40,593 nt of DNA from an uncultured Lachnospiraceae bacterium (GTDB lineage: Bacteria > Bacillota > Clostridia > Lachnospirales > Lachnospiraceae), in the NCBI GenBank assembly GCA_902788645.1, contig CADAKW010000023.1:1-40593 (forward strand), in the 5' to 3' direction. Every line of letters starts with the position of its first letter. Within the stretch, counting starts at the first letter, position 1. Made by a program: the position numbers and the translations under genes. Shown piece after piece: positions 7,975-15,020 of this stretch. The notes beneath the pieces are model-generated. The model saw only the letters and a program-made list of their open reading frames with translations. It had not been told where the DNA came from and made no database searches.

Positions 7975-8060
7975 CGTTCCCTGCCGACCAAGCTGAAACG
8001 CTACTTTGCTAATAGTTTTCGTCGGCGACTGGGTGTCCTCCAGTCAACGACCCTCTTGTT
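7964..8060 (-). ncRNA. Antisense antitoxin RNA, unit 1
   Basis: From the promoter at 8067-8095 transcription would start near 8060 and end at the shared hairpin 7968-8007, which on this strand is followed by TTTTT. The RNA (about 95 nt) is fully complementary to the 3' end of the toxin mRNA, including its terminal codons. It also carries its own hairpin GACTGG/CCAGTC (about 8026-8044). Confidence 0.62.
7968..8007. terminator. Bidirectional terminator of unit 1
   Basis: AAAGTAGCGTT (7968-7978) pairs with AACGCTACTTT (7997-8007), 11 bp. It serves the toxin mRNA (+) and the antisense RNA (-). Confidence 0.8.
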
Positions 8061-8066
8061 AAGGAT

Positions 8067-8095
8067 ATTATATTCAAATACACACAAAAAGTCAA
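8067..8095 (-). promoter_or_regulatory. Antisense RNA promoter, unit 1
   Basis: On the minus strand TTGACT (8090-8095) and TATAAT (8067-8072) are spaced 17 bp, a near-ideal sigma-A promoter and stronger than the toxin promoter, as expected for an antitoxin RNA. Confidence 0.82.
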
Positions 8096-8100
8096 ACACA

Positions 8101-8106
8101 TATAAT
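8101..8106 (+). promoter_or_regulatory. Possible -10 of toxin unit 2
   Basis: TATAAT at 8101-8106 aligns with the unit 1 toxin -10, but no convincing -35 is seen; it stands back to back with the unit 1 antisense promoter. The unit 3 toxin has lost this box. Confidence 0.4.
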
Positions 8107-8176
8107 AACCTTACCCAGGGAGCCAAAGGGTGCTACGTCAGCTGCCGGACTTTTACAAAGGAGGGAGCTGGTGCCA

Positions 8177-8245
8177 ATGGTTACATACAGTGATCTATTC
8201 ACATTTGTAATTATGCTTTGCGCAGTGATCACACTCGTTTTTTAA
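8177..8245 (+). CDS. Holin-like type I toxin, unit 2 (C-terminally shortened)
   Basis: A 22-residue ORF: MVTYSDLFTF followed by a helix ending in ITLVF. Compared with unit 1 it stops early at TTTTTTAA, and the codons for the basic end (CGC AAA AAG) follow in frame after the stop. It may be a weakened or dead toxin, or the tail may be dispensable. GGAGG precedes the start. Promoter, terminator stem and antisense gene are intact. Confidence 0.6.
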   Translation: MVTYSDLFTFVIMLCAVITLVF

Positions 8246-8252
8246 CTTACAC

Positions 8253-8351
8253 GCAAAAAGTAACGCCTCTGCTCGGGTAAAGTAAGGCGTTACTTTCGTA
8301 ATAACATATTTTGCCGGCGGCTAGTTGCACCTAGCGTTTGGCTCTCTCGTT
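8253..8351 (-). ncRNA. Antisense antitoxin RNA, unit 2
   Basis: Predicted from the promoter at 8358-8385 to the hairpin 8257-8296, about 95-100 nt. It contains its own hairpin GCTAG/CTAGC with a 6-base loop. Confidence 0.6.
8257..8296. terminator. Bidirectional terminator of unit 2
   Basis: AAAGTAACGCCT (8257-8268) pairs perfectly with AGGCGTTACTTT (8285-8296). The stem differs from unit 1 on both arms, so pairing is conserved while sequence is not. Confidence 0.8.
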
Positions 8352-8357
8352 AAGGTT

Positions 8358-8385
8358 ATTATATCAAATATACACAAAAAGTCAA
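8358..8385 (-). promoter_or_regulatory. Antisense RNA promoter, unit 2
   Basis: TTGACT (8380-8385) and TATAAT (8358-8363) on the minus strand, 16-bp spacing. Confidence 0.8.
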
Positions 8386-8454
8386 ATGAATTGAACCGAG
8401 AGCCGGTAGGACGGCTTGCCATCCGTTCCAATACCTATGGAAAGGGGTGGTCAC

Positions 8455-8532
8455 ATGGTTACATATGATGATTTATTCACTTTTGTAATTATGATTTGTG
8501 CGATCATCACTTTAGTGAATCGTAAAAAATAA
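8455..8532 (+). CDS. Holin-like type I toxin, unit 3
   Basis: A 25-residue peptide: MVTYDDLFTF, a membrane helix (VIMICAIITLV) and basic end NRKK. AAAGGGG precedes the start by about 8 bases. The stop lies in the terminator stem, as in the other units. No toxin-side -10 box is visible, so it may depend on read-through from unit 2. Confidence 0.74.
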   Translation: MVTYDDLFTFVIMICAIITLVNRKK

Positions 8533-8628
8533 CCGTCCTGCTCCCCGCTAAAGGTAGGACGGTTATTTCATAACTGTAAACTTAACGCCGGAGCGGATAG
8601 GCTTCATCTATCTTACCGGCTCCCTGTT
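8524..8628 (-). ncRNA. Antisense antitoxin RNA, unit 3
   Basis: Predicted from the promoter at 8635-8662 to the hairpin 8527-8568. It carries a hairpin GATAG/CTATC whose loop region (GATG, AAGCC) is largely complementary to the toxin leader (GGCTT, CATC), a possible second contact besides the 3' overlap. Confidence 0.58.
8527..8568. terminator. Bidirectional terminator of unit 3
   Basis: AAATAACCGTCCT (8527-8539) pairs perfectly with AGGACGGTTATTT (8556-8568), a third, different but fully paired stem. Confidence 0.8.
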
Positions 8629-8634
8629 GAGTTC

Positions 8635-8662
8635 ATTATATCAAATACACATCAAGAGTCAA
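8635..8662 (-). promoter_or_regulatory. Antisense RNA promoter, unit 3
   Basis: TTGACT (8657-8662) and TATAAT (8635-8640) on the minus strand, 16-bp spacing. Confidence 0.8.
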
Positions 8663-8691
8663 CAGCCCGGACGGCAATCCGGACTGCTGAT

Positions 8692-8755
8692 AAAACGTAC
8701 CGAATGATATTCAATACGCCATAGACAAGCATATTATATCATTCCGGGTGCGTTT
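8692..8755 (+). terminator. Long stem-loop in front of the integrase gene
   Basis: The left arm (about 8692-8710) pairs with the right (8736-8755) through GAATGATAT/ATATCATTC and AAACG/CGTTT, with a small bulge. TTTATT follows. It probably ends transcription coming from the toxin array, or limits integrase expression. Confidence 0.5.
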
Positions 8756-8798
8756 ATTCAATGCACTCTTTTTTATTTTTCAGAAAGGAATGATGTTT

Positions 8799-9851
8799 AT
8801 GAAATTACCGAACGGATATGGCACAGTCAGAAAACTCTCCGGCAGAAGACGCAAGCCTTGGATGGTAGAGAAAACAATTGGGTGGGAACCGGATCTGAAG
8901 ACCGGAAAGATCAAACAGAAACGGATCATTATCGGCTATTTCCCAACAAAAAAAGAAGCATTGGATGCACTGGCATTATTCAATGCCAATCCTTATGATC
9001 TGAATAATGATAAGATAACACTGGCAGACTGCTATGAAAAATGGGCCGGTCGAAAGTTTGAAAAGATATCCGAACGGACCATTAACTCCTATCGTTCTGC
9101 CTGGAAACATATGGAGGCTATTTCTGATTTTCCGATCAAAAAAATAAAAACAGATGTACTGCAGCAAATTATTGACAACTGCAAGCTTTCCTCTTCCAGT
9201 CAGTTAAATATCAAATGTGTGATGAACGGCTGTTTTGAATACGCATTGCAAAATGATATTGTCGATCGGAATTATGCCCAGTTCGTCCAAATTGAATACA
9301 CAGAAGCTGTGATCGACCGTATTCCATATACGCAAAAGGAAATTGAACAACTTTGGCAGCTTGTCCGGACGGAAGATTTGCTTGCTGCCAAAATCGTTCT
9401 GATCCTGTTATACACCGGAATGCGTGTCAATGAGCTTCTGAAGCTTCCACATGACTGCTGCAATATCAGAGAACACTCCCTCAATATACAGGCATCTAAA
9501 ACAAAAGCCGGCATACGGATCGTGCCGATTCACGATGATATCTTTCCTTTGATCCGGGAGTTTTATGATATGAACAAGTCCATGCTCATCGTCCGGGATA
9601 CGGGCTATAAGATTCCGTATAATAACTTCGTCTCCAGAGATTACAAGAAGCTGAATGAACTGCAAGGCAGCACCCATCACCTTCACGATACCAGACACAC
9701 GTTTGTCTCTCAGGCAAAAGCACAGAATTTAGACTCTGTATATGTGAAAAAAATAGTCGGACACGAGCTGGACTCTGTCACAGAAAAGGTGTACACCCAT
9801 GTACCTTTTTCCACACTCTTTGCCGAAATCAATAAACTGAAATATTTGTGA
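8799..9851 (+). CDS. int: Tyrosine recombinase / phage integrase
   Basis: 350 residues, full length. Residues 1-65 form an arm-type DNA-binding domain, 72-165 the SAM-like core-binding domain and 175-345 the catalytic domain. Active-site residues are all visible: Arg209 (TGMRVNELL), His296 and Arg299 (LHDTRHT), His322 (VGHE) and Tyr332 (VYTH). The frame opens at a GTG at 8748, but the ATG at 8799 is preferred, with AAAGGA nine bases before. It lies beside attR and should recombine the 42-bp site at the efp end; arm repeats follow its stop directly. Confidence 0.95.
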   Translation: MKLPNGYGTVRKLSGRRRKPWMVEKTIGWEPDLKTGKIKQKRIIIGYFPTKKEALDALALFNANPYDLNNDKITLADCYEKWAGRKFEKISERTINSYRSAWKHMEAISDFPIKKIKTDVLQQIIDNCKLSSSSQLNIKCVMNGCFEYALQNDIVDRNYAQFVQIEYTEAVIDRIPYTQKEIEQLWQLVRTEDLLAAKIVLILLYTGMRVNELLKLPHDCCNIREHSLNIQASKTKAGIRIVPIHDDIFPLIREFYDMNKSMLIVRDTGYKIPYNNFVSRDYKKLNELQGSTHHLHDTRHTFVSQAKAQNLDSVYVKKIVGHELDSVTEKVYTHVPFSTLFAEINKLKYL

Positions 9852-9853
9852 TT

Positions 9854-9885
9854 TGTTCGCTACCTGTTCGCTACTTGTTCGCTAC
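9854..9885 (+). repeat. Right integrase arm-site repeats
   Basis: Three direct copies of TGTTCGCTAC at 9854, 9865 and 9876, an exact 11-bp period, starting three bases after the integrase stop. The motif matches the pair inside the left end. Confidence 0.65.
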
Positions 9886-9921
9886 GTCCCTTTTACGGCA
9901 CTCTTTTACAGCAACTTGCAC

Positions 9922-9976
9922 AAAGGGCGCAACCCATTGAAAACACTTGGTTCTCTCAAGGTTGCGCCCTTTTATT
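9922..9976. terminator. Bidirectional terminator between integrase and efp
   Basis: AAAGGGCGCAACC (9922-9934) pairs perfectly with GGTTGCGCCCTTT (9960-9972), followed by a T-rich run on the plus strand; on the minus strand it lies just after the efp stop. Its right arm overlaps the start of the att repeat. Confidence 0.85.
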
Positions 9977-10006
9977 TACGTTATGAGATTTAAACTCTCT
10001 TCATAT
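9965..10006. repeat. attR: right copy of the 42-bp integration repeat at the efp 3' end
   Basis: Matches 3858-3899 with two differences. It spans the last codons of the original efp frame (ending MKRV) and its stop at 9990-9992, so insertion at this site would leave the coding end unchanged. Confidence 0.85.
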
Positions 10007-10507
10007 ACTCGCCAGTACGTGTGTCGATACTGATTCTGTCACCTGTCTCAACGAACAGTGGAACCTGTACAACTGCACCTGTCTCACCTTAAATCCAGGC
10101 TCTGTCTCTGTAATCTCAAGCTCTACGAAGTTTGGTGGCTCAATAGCGAATACCTCTCCGTTGTGAGAAAGCATCTGAACCATGTCGTTCTCCTTGACAA
10201 ACTTCAATGCATCTCCTACCTGATCTGCGGTCATATCAATCTGATCATATGTCTCTGTGTTCATAAAATGGAACATATCATCGCTGTACAGATACTGCAT
10301 CTCAGCACGATCAATGTGTGCCTGAGGACACTTCTCTGTCGGACGGAATGTACGCTCTACCACACCGCCACTCTTGATATTTTTAAGCTTTGTACGGACA
10401 AAGGCTGCACCTTTTCCTGGCTTTACATGCTGGAACTCGATAACCTGGAAGACATTTCCTTCCACTTCGATCGTAAGTCCATTTCTAAAATCACCTGCTG
10501 ATACCAT
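9990..10507 (-). pseudogene. efp: Elongation factor P, frameshifted by an internal deletion
   Basis: EF-P binds ribosomes stalled at polyproline. Residues 1-140 are normal ([10 protein letters not shown], the [14 protein letters not shown] loop with the usual Lys, then EPGFK). The next 13 or so family residues, the segment that normally begins GDT and ends KPATL, are missing. After the junction near 10086-10090 the frame is shifted and ends at 10001 with an unrelated tail. The correct C-terminus ([11 protein letters not shown] to [10 protein letters not shown], stop 9990) remains in another frame. The best explanation is loss of about 37 nt. AAGGAGG lies 8 bases before the start at 10507. It could be a true lesion or a sequence or assembly error. 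Confidence 0.85.
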
Positions 10508-10560
10508 CTTAAAATCCTCCTTCATGTAGTGGCGGTCAAAAACCGCACAATCCTATAGAT

Positions 10561-10589
10561 ATTTTACAGGAAAGTCCTGTATTTTTCAA
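10561..10589 (-). promoter_or_regulatory. efp promoter with internal palindrome
   Basis: On the minus strand TTGAAA (10584-10589) and TAAAAT (10561-10566) are spaced 17 bp. The spacer is filled by TACAGGAAAGTCCTGTA (10565-10581), a 7-bp perfect inverted repeat with a 3-bp centre: an operator candidate or a coincidence. Confidence 0.6.
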
Positions 10590-10664
10590 GTGTTTTTCCT
10601 CGAAGACACAGATTTTATCATCTGATATGTCCTCTTTACGGAAATCTCCCACCGATTTCAACCG

Positions 10665-11213
10665 TTATTCCTGTGTCTCCAAACTGACCGGAGTGCTGTT
10701 TTCCAGTATCTCCACGATCTTCTCTGCTACCATCCGCGGTGTCATATCGTCTGTCAGCATACAGATATCTGCCGCTGCCATATACTTCGGCTCTCTCTTT
10801 GCCATAAGCTCCGAGATGCCCTCAACACTCATCCTCCCCTTTAACAGCGGACGGTTGGTGCTGTCCTTCACATGCTCGTAGATTGTCTCCGGCGATGCCG
10901 TCAGTAAAAGGATCTTCCCCTGCCGCTTCATACACTCCACATTTTCCGTACGCATGGCCACTCCACCACCGCATGCAATGATAGATGGCGGATATCCCTT
11001 CAGATCCTCCAGCAGATCTGTCTCCATCCTCCGAAAAGCCAGCTCTCCATCCTCTTCAAATATCTGCGATATCTCCCTGCCTTCTCTCGCTATGATCATC
11101 CGATCTGTATCATATTCTTTGACTCCCAGCAATTTGCTGAGCATACGGGCAATGGTACTCTTCCCCACTCCCATAAAACCGATCAGAAATATGTGTTCTT
11201 CTAACTGATACAC
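10665..11213 (-). CDS. aroK: Shikimate kinase
   Basis: 182 residues. It phosphorylates shikimate at the 3-OH with ATP. The P-loop GFMGVGKST is at 12-20, the substrate-binding DTD at 35-37, GGGVAMR contacts shikimate, and the lid contains RPLL. The start is a GTG at 11213 with GGAGG seven bases before; no better ATG exists. It lies 44 bases after aroD on the same strand, so the two are co-transcribed; the upstream membrane peptide is probably the first gene of the unit. Confidence 0.95.
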   Translation of the reverse strand: MYQLEEHIFLIGFMGVGKSTIARMLSKLLGVKEYDTDRMIIAREGREISQIFEEDGELAFRRMETDLLEDLKGYPPSIIACGGGVAMRTENVECMKRQGKILLLTASPETIYEHVKDSTNRPLLKGRMSVEGISELMAKREPKYMAAADICMLTDDMTPRMVAEKIVEILENSTPVSLETQE

Positions 11214-11257
11214 CGTACTCCTCCTGTATTATTTATCCTTTTGTCCAATATATTGCG

Positions 11258-12061
11258 CTATTGATAATTCTGATGGATCATATCAAGCATCTCCTCCAGC
11301 TTATTGACAGGAAGCTGCCCCGGAGCGCTCTCCTGGCCTATGCTACCGAAGGTCACCGCAGAGCCAAAGGCTTCTCCGGAAACCCGGCTGATACTGCCGA
11401 TCCGGCTCATGGACATGGTGATCAGCGGTTTGTTGATCTGCTCTGTCATCTTCAGGGTAAACATCATCAGCCTCATAACATCCATGCGGTCAGCCGGCAT
11501 CACAGCCATCTTCGGAAGATCTACACCACTTTCATCAATGATCTTCATTCTTCCGGCAAGCTCTGTATCCTCCGGTGTCCTGTCAAAGTTATGATAGGAG
11601 CCCACGACAACCACTTTCTGACGAAGCATTTCAATCCACTGTTTCAGATTTTGAAACCGCTCCTGCACCTCCGGTGCCCTGTCCCCGGCAAGCTCCTCAT
11701 AGGAAAAATCTTTAAAGATCTCCACATCAATCATATCTGCCAGACCACTCTGGGCAATATGATCCAGAAGCTCCCGATAAGCATCGGTCTCAATCTCCTG
11801 ACAGCCTCCCTCTTCCTTGGTGCGGAAAGTCACCAGAAGCGGTCTGCCATACAAAGACATTTTCAACCGCTGCAATGTCTCCAGTACCATATCCCAATGT
11901 CCGGCTTCTCTGTAATAATCTATGCGCCATTCTATAATATCCACTCTTTTTTGCAACAGAATATCTGCTGCGGCAATAATCGATTTCCGGTCCGTTTCTG
12001 TGATCGATGCACAAATCTTCGGTTTCCCACTTCCAATAGAAACATCTCCAACCTGAACCAT
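11258..12061 (-). CDS. aroD: 3-Dehydroquinate dehydratase, type I
   Basis: 267 residues. It dehydrates 3-dehydroquinate through a Schiff base. Visible: EWRIDYY (44-50), His157 in GSYHNFDRTP, the Schiff-base Lys184 in DLPKMAVMP and the C-terminal GSISRVSGEAFGS followed by SAPGQLP. The frame opens at a TTG at 12076, but the ATG at 12061 has AAGGAGG five bases before. It follows a 37-residue membrane peptide by 25 bases and precedes aroK. Confidence 0.96.
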   Translation of the reverse strand: MVQVGDVSIGSGKPKICASITETDRKSIIAAADILLQKRVDIIEWRIDYYREAGHWDMVLETLQRLKMSLYGRPLLVTFRTKEEGGCQEIETDAYRELLDHIAQSGLADMIDVEIFKDFSYEELAGDRAPEVQERFQNLKQWIEMLRQKVVVVGSYHNFDRTPEDTELAGRMKIIDESGVDLPKMAVMPADRMDVMRLMMFTLKMTEQINKPLITMSMSRIGSISRVSGEAFGSAVTFGSIGQESAPGQLPVNKLEEMLDMIHQNYQ

Positions 12062-12086
12062 ATCTTCCTCCTTCAAAACCTATTGA

Positions 12087-12200
12087 TCATTCATCCTTTA
12101 ATGTATCCTTTGCTGCCGCTACAATAGCTGTAACTGTCCCTGCAACAACTGCTACTACGATTACAACAAGTAAAATAATTCCTCCGATCAAAGCACCCAT
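12087..12200 (-). CDS. Small single-helix membrane protein, function unknown
   Basis: A 37-residue ORF. It opens MGALIGGIILLVVIVV, continues as one membrane helix to about residue 29, and ends with a short charged tail (KDTLKDE). AAGGAGAG stands about 6 bases before the ATG. It lies between a plausible promoter and aroD, so it would be the first gene of the aroD-aroK transcript. I do not recognise the family; the clear ribosome site and clean hydrophobic-then-charged layout argue that it is real. Confidence 0.6.
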   Translation of the reverse strand: MGALIGGIILLVVIVVAVVAGTVTAIVAAAKDTLKDE

Positions 12201-12339
12201 ATTGTCTCTCCTTATTATAAATTATGTAAATTCTGAATACTGATATTTATTATAACCTGATCTGTTCCCTTCACTCCACCCTGACTCCACAACTTTCCCC
12301 CAGACAGACACTATCTGACACGGAAAAGCTATTATATTT

Positions 12340-12367
12340 ATTATAGCAGATAGTCTATTTCCGTCAA
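12340..12367 (-). promoter_or_regulatory. Promoter for the small protein-aroD-aroK unit
   Basis: On the minus strand TTGACG (12362-12367) and TATAAT (12340-12345) are spaced 16 bp. An 8-bp inverted repeat ACTATCTG (12310-12317) / CAGATAGT (12347-12354) brackets the -10. The leader to the first start is about 130 nt; nothing else is recognised in it. Confidence 0.55.
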
Positions 12368-12394
12368 TCACTGAAAACAAAAGAATTTATAAAC

Positions 12395-12437
12395 AAAAAA
12401 ACAGCGGAGAAAAAACTGTATACAGCTCTTTCTCCGC
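12395..12437 (-). terminator. Terminator of ilvC
   Basis: GCGGAGAAA (12404-12412) pairs with TTTCTCCGC (12429-12437), and the minus strand then runs into seven T. It lies about 37 bases after the ilvC stop. Confidence 0.88.
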
Positions 12438-12473
12438 CGTGATATTATGTACGATCTATCAAAATCAACCGGA

Positions 12474-13599
<1,126 letters not shown>

Positions 13600-13640
13600 T
13601 ATATTCTTTAAAATTTATTGAAATTTTTTATAAATATTAA

Positions 13641-13673
13641 GATCCCCCGGCAGAAACCTTCTGTCAGGGGATC
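13641..13673 (-). terminator. Terminator of the FadR-type regulator gene
   Basis: GATCCCC at the left and GGGGATC at the right enclose a second paired part (GCAGAA/TTCTG). The minus strand continues into an AT-rich stretch. It separates the regulator from the ilvC promoter. Confidence 0.78.
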
Positions 13674-13682
13674 GGTCTTTAT

Positions 13683-14384
13683 CTATTGCCAGTTTAACTG
13701 CTCTGTCAGGAACGCATGATGCAGATGTATGGTCACTGCACTTTTGATACCTTCGGCATCCCGCTTCTCCAGAAAATTCATGATCAGGATATGATCCTTA
13801 TAGGCATCCTCTGCGATCACGTCCAGATTAAAATCCAGAGCAAAGGTCTTCTCTATGGTCTCCGTCAGCATCGGCATAAACCGGCTGATAAACTCGTTGT
13901 GGGAAGCCTTCAGTATTGCTCCGTGAAAAGCACTCTCCGACTCGATTCGTTCCTTTCCGGTAGGATTCTCCTCCAGATGTCTCTGACATTCCTGTCCCAG
14001 CTCAAGAATATGTGCGATCTCCTCATCCGTCGCCCTGCGGCATGCCAGTGCTGCTGCCTCCGGTTCAAATATCATTCTTGTCTCGTAAAGATCCCGGAGT
14101 GTTACCTGCATATCGGAGAAACTCTTCATGCTGATCCTGCTGTCCGCCAGCCGGTCTGCCTGCTCTGCCACAAAAGTTCCCTTTCCACGCTGTACCACCA
14201 GAATCCCTTCGGATACCAGTGTACGGATCGCCTCACGCAGCGTTGTCCGGCTGATGCCAAGCTTGTCAGACAGCAAGTTTTCATTGGGAAGCTTTTCCCC
14301 AAATGTGTATACTTTCTCCTCTAATATCATCTGCCGCAGCGTATCAGCTGTCCGCTGCGATAAATTCTCTCCCTGGGTTTTCAT
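13683..14384 (-). CDS. FadR-subfamily GntR transcriptional regulator
   Basis: 233 residues. The N-terminal winged helix (about 8-75) contains LSDKLGISRTTLREAIRTL and the wing QRGKGTF. The C-terminal FCD ligand domain (about 95-220) has metal-ligand histidines in SAFHGAI, KDHILIMNF and HLHHAF. It lies between ilvN and ilvC on one strand, and FadR-like sites occupy the ilvC promoter, so it may control branched-chain amino-acid synthesis (inference). Its ligand cannot be told from sequence. The ribosome site is weak (GAGAG), suggesting low expression. Confidence 0.88.
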   Translation of the reverse strand: MKTQGENLSQRTADTLRQMILEEKVYTFGEKLPNENLLSDKLGISRTTLREAIRTLVSEGILVVQRGKGTFVAEQADRLADSRISMKSFSDMQVTLRDLYETRMIFEPEAAALACRRATDEEIAHILELGQECQRHLEENPTGKERIESESAFHGAILKASHNEFISRFMPMLTETIEKTFALDFNLDVIAEDAYKDHILIMNFLEKRDAEGIKSAVTIHLHHAFLTEQLNWQ

Positions 14385-14494
14385 TGTCTCTCTGTCCCTT
14401 CCTGTCGAAGTCCCTCTCCTTATACGATATAAACCCGATATTTTCCATCTGCCATTTTCTTTCGAAAATACTTTCCGCTCAGATCAAGGTATCA

Positions 14495-14980
14495 CTACAT
14501 TGCCCCTCTTGTCAAACCTGCGATACCGGTACGAACCATTTCTTTGATCTCATAACCATCCAGCAGACCGATAAAAGCATTGATCTTTTCATGATTTTCC
14601 GTCATCTCGATCATAATGGAATCCTTTTCAATATCCACAATATTGGCATGATGAAAGGCATTGACCAGACAGATCAGTCCGGTCCTCTCCTCCGGAGTCA
14701 CACCAACCGTGATCAGTACAAGCTCTCTGCAGATGGACTGTCCCACCTTCAGCTCCTTTACCTCACGGACATCCTCCAGCTTTGCTAACTGCTTCTGGAT
14801 CTGATCCAGACTGATATCATCCCCATTTGCCACGATGGTCATACGGGAGATCGTCGGATCCTCCGTCTCACCTGCCGTAAAGCTGTCGATATTAAAGCCA
14901 CGGCGGTTAAACAGTCCGGATACACGGCTCAGCACACCGGATGTGTTATCTGCTAAAATAGAAAATACTTTCTTTTTCAT
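14495..14980 (-). CDS. ilvN: Acetolactate synthase small (regulatory) subunit
   Basis: 161 residues. The N-terminal ACT domain (about 3-75: LADNTSGVLSRVSGLFNRRG) binds valine in this family; the C-terminal half is the ALS_ss_C domain. It activates the catalytic subunit and gives feedback inhibition. MKKKVFSILAD at 14980 with AAAGGA is preferred to an upstream ATG. The catalytic subunit gene is not next to it; instead it follows a glycosyltransferase gene by 40 bases with no terminator seen, so it may be read from the argS-led operon. Confidence 0.94.
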   Translation of the reverse strand: MKKKVFSILADNTSGVLSRVSGLFNRRGFNIDSFTAGETEDPTISRMTIVANGDDISLDQIQKQLAKLEDVREVKELKVGQSICRELVLITVGVTPEERTGLICLVNAFHHANIVDIEKDSIMIEMTENHEKINAFIGLLDGYEIKEMVRTGIAGLTRGAM

Positions 14981-15020
14981 AATTGATTTTTCCTTTCTGT
15001 GTATTGTATTAAATTCCATC

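Larger units (their letters stand above)
7801..8663. repeat. Array of three tandem type I toxin-antitoxin cassettes
   Basis: Three units of about 240-290 bp (roughly 7801-8096, 8097-8386, 8387-8663) share the same plan: leader with a ribosome site, a 22-27 codon hydrophobic ORF starting MVTY, a perfect terminator stem beginning at its stop codon, a unit-specific inverted copy of the leader, and a strong minus-strand promoter. Units 1 and 2 are closest; unit 3 diverges most, especially in its leader. No larger gene lies in this stretch. Confidence 0.8.
3858..10006. mobile_element. Degenerate integrated prophage-like element in the 3' end of efp
   Basis: About 6.1 kb bounded by the 42-bp direct repeats. 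Content in order: hicA-hicB (+), two intact tail genes and one truncated (-), an S24 repressor (+), three type I toxin-antitoxin cassettes (+ toxins, - antisense RNAs) and a tyrosine recombinase (+) beside the right repeat. Integrase arm-site repeats lie just inside both ends. Packaging, capsid, lysis and replication genes are absent, as is a recognisable excisionase, so it cannot make phage alone. Seen: repeats and gene content. Inferred: origin as a prophage reduced by deletion. Confidence 0.85.

Noticed and set aside
7801..8663. MITE or IS-like repeats
   Set aside because: Inverted ends are present in each unit, but there are no target duplications, and promoters, ORF and terminator explain the layout better.
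8665..8690. Separate gene or regulatory RNA after toxin unit 3
   Set aside because: Only a short hairpin (CCGGA/TCCGG) is seen, with no ORF or promoter.
10001..10090. The frame ending at 10001 as a genuine EF-P C-terminus
   Set aside because: The family C-terminus is present in the other frame (ending MKRV at 9990), so this tail is a frameshift product.
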